Source of the DNA: an uncultured Bacteroides sp.
GTDB lineage: Bacteria > Bacteroidota > Bacteroidia > Bacteroidales > Bacteroidaceae
Reading direction: 5' to 3'
Assembly (NCBI GenBank): GCA_900544675.1
Contig: UQVZ01000065.1
Location: 1 to 13,071, forward strand
Length of the DNA stretch: 13,071 nt
Shown here: in pieces, positions 1 to 8,262 of the stretch
How positions within the stretch are numbered: position 1 is the stretch's first letter
Layout: each line of letters opens with the position of its first letter
Translations under genes and position numbers: made by a program
Notes under the pieces: model-generated
Databases searched by the model: none
What the model was told of the DNA's origin: nothing
The model's input: only the letters and a program-made list of their open reading frames with translations

Positions 1-1734
1 CTTAAGATGTTGGGGATTGAAAACAAGAACCATAAGCTGACTTACCGGCTTAACCTTTCTTATAGCAAGACTCACTGCATGGACTTTACCTGGATTCCGG
101 CATGGGTGCAGAGTAACCGTGTTTATTTGGCAAAGAGCAATGAACGTCTGACCAAAGGTTCACGCGACTATTCGGATGCATTGATTGAAAATATCCTTAC
201 ATACGACGGTACGATTGGCAAGCACCACATCAATGTAGTAGCTGGTCAGACTTACGAAGAAGAAAACACCGAACTGCTGACCGGATGGGGCATCAACTTT
301 ACCGAGCCTTATTTCCTGCAGTTGCAGAATGGTGCCGATACGTATTCGGAAAGCTACAATTACCGTCACGGCATCTTCTCTTACATCGGCCGTATCAATT
401 ACAATTACGATGACCGTTACTTGTTCTCGGCTACAGTCCGTCGGGATGCCAGCTCCCGTTTGTCTAAAGATATCCGTTGGGGAACCTTCCCATCTGTATC
501 TGTAGGTTGGCGTTTTGATAAGGAAAGCTTCTTCCCGTTCAATCCGAATGTGGTTAATATGTTCAAGATTCGTGCCAGCTACGGTGAACTGGGTAATGAG
601 AACATCGGTGAATACATGTATCAGGCTGTAATGGCACGTAACAACATGACTTATAGCTTCAATAATTCTCCGGTGACCGGTTCTGCCATTTCTACTTTCG
701 TTGATAATAACCTGTCGTGGGAAACCAAGAAGACTTATAACGTAGGTGTTGACCTGGCTTTCTTCAACAACCGCTTGGAGTTCACGGCTGAATGGTATAA
801 GAATACCAACCAAGACTTGCTGTATGCAGTGCCTGTGCCTACACAAGCCGGCGTATCCAATACAACCGTTACGATGAATGCCGCTTCGATGGACAACTCC
901 GGTTTCGAGTTTGCAGCTACTTACCGTAACCGTGACCATGCTTTCAAGTATGAAATCGCTGCCAACCTCAGTACCTTGCGCAACCGGGTAACTTCGTTGG
1001 GCTTTGGTACCGATTCTTATATCTCGGGCGCTTATATTACAAAGGTAGGTGAAGAAATCGGTCAGTTCTATGGCTGGGAATACGAAGGTATTGCCCGCAC
1101 GCAGGAAGACCTTGACAATCATGCTGTTCAGGAAGGCGCACAGATAGGTGACTGTCTGTATAAAGATGTAGACGGCGATGGTAAGGTAGACGCAAACGAC
1201 CAGACGGTATTGGGCAGCGGTCTGCCGAAAGTGAACTTTGGTCTTAATGTCCGTTTCGAGTACAAAGGATTCGATTTGAGTGTGGCTACCTTTGGTGCAT
1301 TCAACTATCATGTAGCAGATGATATCTACAACTCGTTGAATTCTTGCTACGGTTGGAGCAACAAAGACGTGGCAATGCTGGATGCGAACCGATTCAGTGA
1401 AGATGGTACGACCTATCTTTCGAATGTTCCGCGTACATACGTTACCAATAGCGCCAGCTTGGCTTGGAACGACCTGTTCAGTTCACGTAAGATTCAGAAC
1501 GCAGCTTACTGGAAGATAGCTAATATAGAATTGGGTTATAACTTCCCCGATAAATGGTTTGGCAAATATGTATCCGATGTACGTTTCTATGTATCGGCAC
1601 AGAATCTCTATACCTTTACCGGTTACAAGGGTTATAACGTAGACTATGCAGGAGGCACTTTCACTCCGGGTTATAACTTCTGTTCTTATCCGACAGCGCG
1701 TACCTTTATGTGCGGTCTTCATTTTTCATTCTAA
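1..1734 (+). CDS. SusC-type TonB-dependent outer membrane transporter, C-terminal part (5' end outside window)
   Basis: The frame is open from the first base, and the ATG at nt 7 is internal, so about 577 codons of a protein usually near 1000 residues are visible. The missing part would hold the signal peptide, carboxypeptidase-like domain and plug. What remains is barrel: alternating aromatic and polar strands, the SusC-typical segment YKDVDGDGKVDANDQ (nt 1159-1203) followed by LPKVNFGLNVRFEYKGFDLS, and a final strand ending in a terminal Phe, as outer-membrane barrels do. SusC proteins import oligosaccharides across the outer membrane using TonB energy, with a SusD lid. The susD gene starts 24 nt downstream, so the two are surely co-transcribed. 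The GH43 enzyme further down suggests arabino-oligosaccharides as cargo (inference). Family assignment is secure; substrate is not. Confidence 0.96.
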   Translation, partial: LKMLGIENKNHKLTYRLNLSYSKTHCMDFTWIPAWVQSNRVYLAKSNERLTKGSRDYSDALIENILTYDGTIGKHHINVVAGQTYEEENTELLTGWGINFTEPYFLQLQNGADTYSESYNYRHGIFSYIGRINYNYDDRYLFSATVRRDASSRLSKDIRWGTFPSVSVGWRFDKESFFPFNPNVVNMFKIRASYGELGNENIGEYMYQAVMARNNMTYSFNNSPVTGSAISTFVDNNLSWETKKTYNVGVDLAFFNNRLEFTAEWYKNTNQDLLYAVPVPTQAGVSNTTVTMNAASMDNSGFEFAATYRNRDHAFKYEIAANLSTLRNRVTSLGFGTDSYISGAYITKVGEEIGQFYGWEYEGIARTQEDLDNHAVQEGAQIGDCLYKDVDGDGKVDANDQTVLGSGLPKVNFGLNVRFEYKGFDLSVATFGAFNYHVADDIYNSLNSCYGWSNKDVAMLDANRFSEDGTTYLSNVPRTYVTNSASLAWNDLFSSRKIQNAAYWKIANIELGYNFPDKWFGKYVSDVRFYVSAQNLYTFTGYKGYNVDYAGGTFTPGYNFCSYPTARTFMCGLHFSF

Positions 1735-1758
1735 TCTAACTACTAAAAAACATATTGT

Positions 1759-3513
1759 ATGAAACTAATAAAATATTCACTTGCTCTTATATTAGGATTG
1801 GGCACACTGACCTCTTGCATGGATAGATTGGATGTGATTAATCCCAACCAACAGACCTCAAGCTCTTTTGGCTATACGGTCGATGACTTAGAGGAGAGTG
1901 TTATTGCCGCTTATAACCATATCCGTATGGAAGGTTCATACGCCCGTGTAGGTTACACCATTGATGTATGCCGTGGCGATGAGGCTTGGAACTGTTCACA
2001 GGTATGGTACCTGCCTTTTGATGACCTGAACGTAGCATTCACGGATGAAATTACTTCGTGGTCGTGGCGTGAGTGGTATTATACTATTAATGTGTGCAAC
2101 TTTATACTGTCACGTTGCGATGAAGACGACAGCCAGCTTTCAGAACGTATGAGACGGGTTAAAGGTCAGGCGCTTTTCCTGCGCGGTTTGTCTTATTACA
2201 ACTTGGCAGGCTATTATCAGAATCCGCCGCTTATAACCGATTATGATACCTATTCTTCGTTGGACGGACTGTATGGCGCGAATAGTACTTACGATGAAGT
2301 ACTTGATCAGGTGGAAGCCGATTTTGTGGAAGCCATGGACTTGCTTCCTTCCCGTGATGAAGGCGGCGAATGGGCTGGAGGTCGTGCTACTTGCGGTTCT
2401 GCGGCAGGTTATTATGCCCGTACCTTGATGGTTCGTCATAAGTTCAGCGAGGCGTTGACAGTATTGGAAGACATTATCGCAGGAGAATATGGCACTTACC
2501 GGTTGATGACCAATTATGGCGATAACTTCCGTGAAGGTTCTGCTTACGAGAACAATGATGAAAGTCTCTTCGAGATACAGTTCCTCGATTATGGTTCGCA
2601 GGGTACAGACGACGAGTGGACGCCGGTAAACACCAGCCCGAATGCTACACAAGGTTCAGCCATTGAAAGTAATTATGCTCCCGGCGACTTTGGCGGTTGG
2701 GCAGATATTGCCGCTTCACCTTGGCTTTACCATCTCTTCAAAAGCGAGCGTACTACAAGCGGAAGCCTTGACCCGCGTTTGTATTGGACTATCGGTACTT
2801 ACGAATCAGAGTGGGCTAATTTCGAATATGGCAATGTTGCTTACGGGCATACACTTACCACAGCGGATACCATCTGTACTAATAACATTTACGGAGGTCT
2901 GCCAATAGCCAAGTTTACCAATTTGCGTACAGGTCTGTATACGACGGTGGTTACCGGTTTGCACGATGGCATCAACTTGCGTATGATGCGTTATTCGGAT
3001 GTGTTGCTTCGTGCCGCAGAATGTGAGAATGAGGTGAACGGACCTACCCAGCGTGCTATCGACTGGATTAACGAGGTACGTAACCGTGCCGGTCTGGCTG
3101 ATTTGCAGCTTTCCGACTTCAATACAGCCGACAAGCTCTTCGAACAGATTGCCAATGTAGAACGTCCAAAGGAATTCGGTTGTGAGTTCGGTCGCGGTCT
3201 TGACCTTATCCGTTGGGGATTCTTCTACGATAACAATCGTTTGCAGCAACTCAAGGAACACGGCACATTCCGTCGTTCCAGCGATGGAAGCAAATTATTG
3301 CTTCCTGTCAGCTACAGTGATATAGCAACCGATTCTGAATTGAAGAGTTCGTATGACACCTACTTGCCAGGACATGAGTTCTTGCCTATTTATCAGTCAG
3401 TGCTCAACGATAATCCGAATCTGGTAGGAAACTCAGCTAACAACAGTACGGACAACTCCAGTTATTTCCGTGAAAATGGATGGACAGTGCGTCCGGTTGT
3501 AGACTTGGATTAA
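1759..3513 (+). CDS. SusD/RagB-family outer membrane lipoprotein
   Basis: A 584-residue protein of normal SusD length. It begins with a lipoprotein signal peptide, MKLIKYSLALILGLGTLTSC, with the lipobox cysteine at residue 20. The N-terminal half has the helical TPR-like pattern of the family. The C-terminal half has the hallmark RMMRYSDVLLRAAECENEV, then AIDWINEVRNRAGL and ERPKEFGCEFGRGLDLIRWG. SusD proteins sit on the cell surface as a hinged lid on SusC and capture glycan before import. The gene follows susC by 24 nt with no terminator between them. The start fits because the signal peptide begins right at the ATG, preceded by an A-rich stretch usual for this phylum. Glycan specificity cannot be read from the sequence; arabinan is inferred from the neighbouring GH43 gene. 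Confidence 0.97.
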   Translation: MKLIKYSLALILGLGTLTSCMDRLDVINPNQQTSSSFGYTVDDLEESVIAAYNHIRMEGSYARVGYTIDVCRGDEAWNCSQVWYLPFDDLNVAFTDEITSWSWREWYYTINVCNFILSRCDEDDSQLSERMRRVKGQALFLRGLSYYNLAGYYQNPPLITDYDTYSSLDGLYGANSTYDEVLDQVEADFVEAMDLLPSRDEGGEWAGGRATCGSAAGYYARTLMVRHKFSEALTVLEDIIAGEYGTYRLMTNYGDNFREGSAYENNDESLFEIQFLDYGSQGTDDEWTPVNTSPNATQGSAIESNYAPGDFGGWADIAASPWLYHLFKSERTTSGSLDPRLYWTIGTYESEWANFEYGNVAYGHTLTTADTICTNNIYGGLPIAKFTNLRTGLYTTVVTGLHDGINLRMMRYSDVLLRAAECENEVNGPTQRAIDWINEVRNRAGLADLQLSDFNTADKLFEQIANVERPKEFGCEFGRGLDLIRWGFFYDNNRLQQLKEHGTFRRSSDGSKLLLPVSYSDIATDSELKSSYDTYLPGHEFLPIYQSVLNDNPNLVGNSANNSTDNSSYFRENGWTVRPVVDLD

Positions 3514-3539
3514 TGGATAAGTTGAGAAATAAAAAAACG

Positions 3540-3579
3540 GTCTCCCTCTCTTGACCGATTTGTTGAAGAGGGGGGAGGC
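3540..3579 (+). promoter_or_regulatory. Hairpin in the susD to SGBP gap
   Basis: In the 98-nt gap after susD, nt 3540-3552 (GTCTCCCTCTCTT) pair with nt 3566-3579 (AAGAGGGGGGAGGC). This gives about 13 pairs, including G-T wobbles, with one bulged G and a 13-nt loop. Only a weak T run follows (CTTTAATC). It could be a partial terminator that lowers expression downstream of susCD, or an mRNA processing or stability element. No promoter-like TAnnTTTG is evident in the gap. Confidence 0.55.
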
Positions 3580-3611
3580 TTTAATCAATCACCTATTTTA
3601 TATTTAATACA

Positions 3612-5375
3612 ATGAAACATTTCAATAAAATAGCATCCGTCTGCTGCTCTTTCGCTTTGGGGTTGTTGGCAGTGACGAGTTGCGAAGATGAACGTTTTTA
3701 TAATGTAAATTCACCTGATTGGCTTTCCGAAAAGGTAGATTCTATTGCCAATGCACAGGATACGGGTGGAGAAGTGCTGGAAGGCATGATGGAAGATGTG
3801 TACACAATCGGAAATACAGATTATTCCACTGGCTGGTGGGTAGCTTTTTCTAAATATTACGTAATTCCCGACGGTGAAAAGTGGAATGCAGTGTTCAACC
3901 TTCATATCAATCCGAGCGCGACGAATACCTATAAGAATTTTGCTTTGGTAATCTGCAATGATGTCGAGCGTGATGGTACCGGATATGCGGAATACGGGGC
4001 AATACGCTACGATAACCAACCTTCCGGCAACTCGGAATGGGGAGATTACATCGACCGCTCTTATATCACGAGTACGCTTACATTTGATACTGATACGGAT
4101 GCCGGCATCGAAAACCTTGGTGGAAATGTAACACTGACTGTTGACAGAACCAATCCGGAAGCATTCAATGTTACCATGACTAACGGAGTGGTGACCAAGA
4201 CTTACAAGCAACCAACGCCTCTTGTAAATCTGAATGCCGACGCAAGCAACACCAATATCCGTTGTTACTTGGTACCTGAAGGTTCTTACATTGATTTCCA
4301 GCAGACGAATATTGTTCCTATCGGTGGTCTGACTTCTGCCGAGGATAAGAATCCGGTATCAATGGAACTGCAAGGAGTGCCTGAAATCGTCAATATTGGC
4401 ACGCCGCTTGATTCAATCGTAAAAGACATCACAGCTGTCGTAACATTTGAAGAAGGTGTGGCAGAGACTGTTACGGCTGAAGAACTTGTGTTCTCTACTA
4501 TTCCTGATTTGGAAACGGCGGGTGTAAAGAATCTGGTAGCTGTCTACAATAAGACCTTTAAAGGTGAAAACTGCGACCAGCCGATTGTAGCGAATGCTTC
4601 TTTCGAAGTCGTAGAGAAAGTGGAAGCGATTGAAGTAGCTGTTCAGCCTACGCATACTACCTATTATTATTACACTTCGGCGGCTACCGAAACATTGACC
4701 GACCGTACATTGGCTTTCGACCCGACGGGCATGGAAGTAACTGCTACCTATGCAAATGGTGATTCGAAAACCATTGATAATTCGAGATTGACATTCTCTA
4801 CGGTCCCGGCTACGGTAGGTACACACGAAGTTACCATTACGGCAGATGAAGGAGTAACCGCAACCGTAGAGGTTACTGTAGCTGAATCTCCTGTTTCGGC
4901 TGTAAGCAACACTGCAGCCGTAGTAGGTGCGGAAGATAATTCTACAGCCTTTTTAGGTGCTTTCTCAGATAATTTCTCGGTAGGAATTGGAGAAACCAAG
5001 TCGATTGCATTTACTAATTACAGTAGTTTGGTTAGCAATTGGAATAATTACGTTGTGGTTCTTCATAACGGGGATACTGCTACTCCTTATGCATATACTC
5101 GTGCCGACAACTGGTCAATGGATCCTAATTTCGGTGAGTTGATTTGTAATCATAGTGGAACTCAAGGAGATTGGGCCACTTGGCTTGCTGGTATGAACGG
5201 TGCCGAAGTTACCGTTTATGTGACGAACTGTGGTAACAATACTGCTGAAGTTCAGGCTATAATGGAAGGTACTACTGGTACAACTTCTACCCAGTATTAT
5301 TTGGGTATAAATGTGGATGCTGATAACTTAGGTTTTGCATTGTCTGTAGACGGTAGTCATATTGCCTTCGAATAA
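3612..5375 (+). CDS. Putative surface glycan-binding lipoprotein (SGBP) with two related binding modules around Ig-like domains
   Basis: A 587-residue lipoprotein. The signal peptide ends in VTSC with Cys24, followed by EDE, consistent with the acidic export signal that sends Bacteroidetes lipoproteins to the cell surface. Visible layout: a linker; module A at about residues 64-230 (STGWWVAFSKYYVIPDG ... VPEGSYIDF); two Ig-like beta modules at about 250-335 and 338-425 (GMEVTATYANGDSKTI); module B at about 438-587 (NSTAFLGAFSDNFSVGIGE ... VDGSHIAF). A and B are clearly related, and the pattern resembles a module common in Bacteroides surface proteins. The position between susD and the glycosidase is where SGBPs sit in PULs. 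They hold the polysaccharide at the surface and have no catalytic role. No enzyme motif is seen. Binding function is inferred from context and architecture. Confidence 0.8.
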   Translation: MKHFNKIASVCCSFALGLLAVTSCEDERFYNVNSPDWLSEKVDSIANAQDTGGEVLEGMMEDVYTIGNTDYSTGWWVAFSKYYVIPDGEKWNAVFNLHINPSATNTYKNFALVICNDVERDGTGYAEYGAIRYDNQPSGNSEWGDYIDRSYITSTLTFDTDTDAGIENLGGNVTLTVDRTNPEAFNVTMTNGVVTKTYKQPTPLVNLNADASNTNIRCYLVPEGSYIDFQQTNIVPIGGLTSAEDKNPVSMELQGVPEIVNIGTPLDSIVKDITAVVTFEEGVAETVTAEELVFSTIPDLETAGVKNLVAVYNKTFKGENCDQPIVANASFEVVEKVEAIEVAVQPTHTTYYYYTSAATETLTDRTLAFDPTGMEVTATYANGDSKTIDNSRLTFSTVPATVGTHEVTITADEGVTATVEVTVAESPVSAVSNTAAVVGAEDNSTAFLGAFSDNFSVGIGETKSIAFTNYSSLVSNWNNYVVVLHNGDTATPYAYTRADNWSMDPNFGELICNHSGTQGDWATWLAGMNGAEVTVYVTNCGNNTAEVQAIMEGTTGTTSTQYYLGINVDADNLGFALSVDGSHIAFE

Positions 5376-5398
5376 TTATTTTTGATTTTATAATCACT

Positions 5399-5433
5399 CA
5401 TGCCGTTCTCTCTGACAAGGAGGGAATGGCATG
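5399..5433 (+). promoter_or_regulatory. Hairpin in the SGBP to GH43 gap
   Basis: In the 78-nt gap, nt 5399-5412 (CATGCCGTTCTCTC) pair with nt 5420-5433 (GAGGGAATGGCATG). This gives a 14-bp stem with two wobbles and a 7-nt loop TGACAAG, followed by ACTTTTAAAA. Position and style match the hairpin after susD. Partial termination or transcript processing are both possible. The short T run argues against complete termination, and the GH43 gene has no obvious promoter of its own. Confidence 0.6.
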
Positions 5434-5453
5434 ACTTTTAAAAACCAATTGAT

Positions 5454-7352
5454 ATGAAAAAATTATCATTCATCTGGATGTCCCTTATGTTTGCTTTTGC
5501 CTTCGCTGCTTGTTCGGATGATAATGAGGTGGAATACAATCAGGAAGGAGATATTGTTGTAGCAACTCCAGCATTGACTGCGAAAACAGGTACCTCATTG
5601 ACGGTCACTTCATCGGTTACCGGTAATACAGGAAGCGTTGTTAAGAGAGGTTTCTGTTACAGTGCCAATGCGCAGAATCCTACCATCCAAGACAATGTGG
5701 TGGATGCCGACGAGAATTTCAGTGCCACCATATCTGGCTTGATGAGCAATAACACTTATTATATCCGTGCGTATGTGTATGGCAACAGCCGTTATACCTA
5801 TTCTGACGCGCTGGAAGCAACGACCGAAAGCTTGCCTATCGATGAACAGCTTGCGAACTATGAGGCTCCGACTTATGTGGATAATTATGTAGACATAGCC
5901 GACTGGGCTAATCGTGCCCAATGGAATTTGAGCAACGTACACGACCCGACGGTGGTGCTTGCCGAAGACGGCTATTATTATATGTATCAAACCGATGCTT
6001 CGTATGGCAATGCCCATACTGCAGGCGGACATTTCCATGGCAGACGCTCGAAGAACCTGGTCGACTGGGAATACTTGGGCGGCACCATGCAGAGCCTGCC
6101 CGATTGGGTGATTCCCAAGCTGAACGAAATCCGTGAGGAGATGGGACTGGGCGAGACTACAGCCAATGAGGCAGACTTCGGCTATTGGGCTCCTTGCGTT
6201 CGGAAAGTCCGCAATGGGTTATATCGTATGTATTATTCCATTGTCTGCCCCGGTACATTGAGTGGAGACGGAACGTGGAGCGAGCGTGCTTTCATCGGTC
6301 TGATGGAAAACTCCAATCCTGCCAACAACGATGGTTGGGAAGATAAAGGGTATGTCATCACCAATGCTTCGGACAAAGGGCTGGACTTTCATGTCAGTGC
6401 AAACGATTGGGCAAACTGTTATTATAAATGGAATGCCATCGACCCCAGCTATATCATAGACAATGACGGGAAACATTATTTGGCGTATGGTTCATGGCAT
6501 AGCGGCATTGCTTTGGTGGAACTTGACGAAGAAACCGGTAAGGTAAAAGCCGATTTGCCTAATCCTTGGGGCACAGACGCAGACATTGCAGCCTATGGCC
6601 AGCTGATAGCTACTCGTCAGATGGGCAACCGTTGGCAGGCATCCGAAGGTCCGGAGCTGATTTATCACGACGGATATTATTACCTGTTCCTGGCATACGA
6701 TGCTTTGGAAGTGCCTTACAATACCCGTGTGGCACGCTCGCGGAACATCGCAGGTCCATACGTAGGCATGGATGGCACGGATGTAACGAATGCCGGAGGC
6801 GACATTCTTCCTGTACTGACTCATCCTTATAAATTCAATGGCAGCGATGGCTGGGTAGGCATCTCGCACTGTTGTGTATTCGATGATGGCAATGGTAATT
6901 GGTATTTTGTTTCACAAGGCAGATTCCCGGAAAATGTAGGAGGAAACCCATACAGCAATGCCATTATGATGGGACATGTGCGCAGCATGCGTTGGACCGA
7001 AGACGGTTGGCCCGTAGTCATGCCCGAGCGTTACGGTGCTGTGCCGCAGGTAGAAATAACCGAAAGCGAACTGATAGGGAACTGGGAGCACATCGACCTT
7101 TCTTATTCTTATGGCAACCAGAAGACTTCGAGCCAGTTGACATTGGCTGCCGACCATACCGTGAGCGCAGGAAGCTGGGAAGGAACTACGTGGACGTATG
7201 ATAGCAATAATCAGGTGCTTACGTTCAGCAACGGTGTCAAGCTTTATGTGCAGCGTGAAACCGATTGGGAAGCTTCTCCAAGAACCCATACCATCGTTTA
7301 TGCCGGTTATGGCGATAACTTCAAGACTTACTGGGGAAAGAAATCGATTTAG
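5454..7352 (+). CDS. GH43 family lipoprotein, probable endo-1,5-alpha-L-arabinanase
   Basis: A 632-residue enzyme. The signal peptide ends in FAAC (Cys20), followed by SDDNE, an acidic motif typical of surface export. Residues about 30-127 form a fibronectin-III-like module (GFCYSANAQNPTI ... ISGLMSNNTYYIRAYVYG). The five-bladed GH43 catalytic domain follows, about 155-530, with all three acidic residues in place: Asp164 in HDPTV (general base), Asp330 in AIDPS (pKa modulator) and Glu398 in SEGPEL (general acid). GYWAP (243-247) and GISHCC (around His472) are further arabinanase-like landmarks. Residues about 535-632 (LIGNWEHIDLS ...) resemble the beta-rich C-terminal domain of Bacteroides arabinanases. 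It would cut alpha-1,5-arabinan at the cell surface and feed SusC/SusD. Another arabinan- or arabinoxylan-active GH43 subfamily is possible, but the overall pattern favours an endo-arabinanase. It is the last PUL gene here. Confidence 0.88.
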   Translation: MKKLSFIWMSLMFAFAFAACSDDNEVEYNQEGDIVVATPALTAKTGTSLTVTSSVTGNTGSVVKRGFCYSANAQNPTIQDNVVDADENFSATISGLMSNNTYYIRAYVYGNSRYTYSDALEATTESLPIDEQLANYEAPTYVDNYVDIADWANRAQWNLSNVHDPTVVLAEDGYYYMYQTDASYGNAHTAGGHFHGRRSKNLVDWEYLGGTMQSLPDWVIPKLNEIREEMGLGETTANEADFGYWAPCVRKVRNGLYRMYYSIVCPGTLSGDGTWSERAFIGLMENSNPANNDGWEDKGYVITNASDKGLDFHVSANDWANCYYKWNAIDPSYIIDNDGKHYLAYGSWHSGIALVELDEETGKVKADLPNPWGTDADIAAYGQLIATRQMGNRWQASEGPELIYHDGYYYLFLAYDALEVPYNTRVARSRNIAGPYVGMDGTDVTNAGGDILPVLTHPYKFNGSDGWVGISHCCVFDDGNGNWYFVSQGRFPENVGGNPYSNAIMMGHVRSMRWTEDGWPVVMPERYGAVPQVEITESELIGNWEHIDLSYSYGNQKTSSQLTLAADHTVSAGSWEGTTWTYDSNNQVLTFSNGVKLYVQRETDWEASPRTHTIVYAGYGDNFKTYWGKKSI

Positions 7353-7361
7353 TTGACTGTT

Positions 7362-7439
7362 AGTTGACGAGTTGACAAGTTGACGAGGTGACAAGGTCTT
7401 TTCAGTTGACGAGTTGACAAGTTGACGAGGTGACAAGGT
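7362..7439. repeat. Perfect 36-bp direct repeat built from GACRAGKT-like units
   Basis: Nt 7362-7397 and 7404-7439 are identical 36-bp copies, separated by 6 nt. Each consists of near-repeats about 8 nt long: GTTGACGA, GTTGACAA, GTTGACGA, GGTGACAA. The block starts just after the GH43 stop codon and is related, in inverse orientation, to the block at 7501-7605. The two could form a long imperfect stem on the transcript and may serve as a boundary or terminator between the PUL and the ribosomal operon. No gene is seen here. Confidence 0.9.
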
Positions 7440-7500
7440 TTTAAATAGCTTTGTGTTTTGCCTTCGTTTTCTTGTCAGCTCGTTTTTTTATTATCTAAGA

Positions 7501-7605
7501 CCTTGTCCCCTGATACCTTGTCCCCTGATACCTCGTCCCCTGATACCTTGTCCCCTTGTCAACTGAAACCTTGTCAACTGATACCTCGTCCCCTTGTCCC
7601 CTATC
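7501..7605. repeat. 15-bp-period tandem repeat (CCTYGTCCCCTGATA), inverse to the upstream repeat
   Basis: Units of exactly 15 bp start at 7501, 7516, 7531 and 7546, with further units at 7569 and 7584 after an 8-nt offset. The consensus is CCTTGTCCCCTGATA, with C/T variation at the fourth base and CCCC/CAAC variation in the middle. CTTGTCAACT inside the array is the exact complement of AGTTGACAAG in the upstream 36-bp repeat. The intervening 7441-7500 is T-rich and holds one more related motif (CTTGTCAGCTCG). No coding sequence is supported in 7353-7794. Confidence 0.88.
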
Positions 7606-7640
7606 ACTCATTTACTTAAAAGAAAAAAATATCTAAATTC

Positions 7641-7671
7641 TTTGTGGGTTCAGAGAAAAGCCGTACCTTTG
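7641..7671 (+). promoter_or_regulatory. Bacteroidetes-type promoter for rplM-rpsI
   Basis: The -7 element TACCTTTG (7664-7671) matches the phylum consensus TAnnTTTG. A -33 element TTTG (7641-7644) lies 19 nt upstream, the expected spacing. Transcription would start near nt 7678, leaving a leader of about 117 nt. It follows the repeat block and is the only good promoter seen before the ribosomal genes. Confidence 0.82.
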
Positions 7672-7677
7672 CAAGCC

Positions 7678-7794
7678 GATTATTATCAAATAGTATGAAT
7701 TTAAAAATCTGACACCTTCTTTTTTCTTTTGTCCGGGAAATGAGAGGCGTGGAAGACAGTTTTTTAGTAGTTAACATTTTAAAAACATTTAAGA
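7678..7794 (+). promoter_or_regulatory. 5' leader of the rplM operon, possible autoregulatory region
   Basis: The predicted leader is about 117 nt with no ORF. It has a pyrimidine-rich stretch (ACACCTTCTTTTTTC, from about 7711), a purine-rich stretch (GAGAGGCGTGGAAGACAG, 7742-7759) that can partly pair with it, then a T6 run (7760-7765). This order could act as an attenuator, but the helix is weak. L13 leaders regulate their own operons in other bacteria; I cannot match this one to a known motif. Confidence 0.35.
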
Positions 7795-8256
7795 GTGGAT
7801 ACTTTAAGTTACAAGACCATTTCTGCAAACAAGACTACTGTGAACAAAGAATGGGTCATAGTAGATGCTACCGATCAGGTTGTAGGCCGTCTCGGTGCTA
7901 AAGTTGCGAAACTTTTGAGAGGTAAGTACAAACCGAACTTCACCCCTCACGTAGATTGTGGCGATAATGTGATTATCATTAACGCAAGTAAAGTGAAATT
8001 TACAGGTAACAAATGGACTGACAAGATTTACCTGAGCTATACCGGCTATCCCGGCGGCCAGCGTGAAATCAATCCGGTTCGTTTGATGCAGAAACCTAAC
8101 GGTGCAGACAAACTGCTGAGACGTACTGTAAAAGGCATGCTCCCCAAGAATCGTCTGGGTGCCAAGTTGTTGGGCAATCTGTATATTTATGAAGGTGCTG
8201 AGCACAAACATGAAGCTCAGTCTCCGAAAGCAATCGATATTAATTCACTTAAATAA
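7795..8256 (+). CDS. rplM: 50S ribosomal protein L13
   Basis: A 153-residue protein starting at a GTG codon. GTG is chosen because the resulting N-terminus, MDTLSYKTISANK, is the one seen in Bacteroidales L13, and no ATG in frame would give the full domain. Family landmarks are LLRGKYKPNFTPHVDCGDNV, YLSYTGYPGG, VKGMLPKNRLGAKLLGNL and the C-terminal EHKHEAQSPKAIDINSLK. L13 is an early assembly protein of the large subunit that binds 23S rRNA. The gene is led by the promoter at 7641-7671 and is followed by rpsI after 6 nt, the usual rplM-rpsI pairing, so the two are translated from one mRNA. There are no abnormalities. Confidence 0.98.
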   Translation: MDTLSYKTISANKTTVNKEWVIVDATDQVVGRLGAKVAKLLRGKYKPNFTPHVDCGDNVIIINASKVKFTGNKWTDKIYLSYTGYPGGQREINPVRLMQKPNGADKLLRRTVKGMLPKNRLGAKLLGNLYIYEGAEHKHEAQSPKAIDINSLK

Positions 8257-8262
8257 TCAAGC

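Noticed and set aside
160..1311. 383-codon open frame on the minus strand inside the SusC gene
   Set aside because: It is antisense to a clear SusC barrel, has no recognisable domain or coherent composition, and no promoter; long antisense frames are common opposite such genes.
6912..7436. 174-codon minus-strand frame across the GH43 3' end and the 36-bp repeat
   Set aside because: Its N-terminus is only the translated repeat (SPRQLVNSST twice) and the rest is antisense to the GH43 C-terminal domain.
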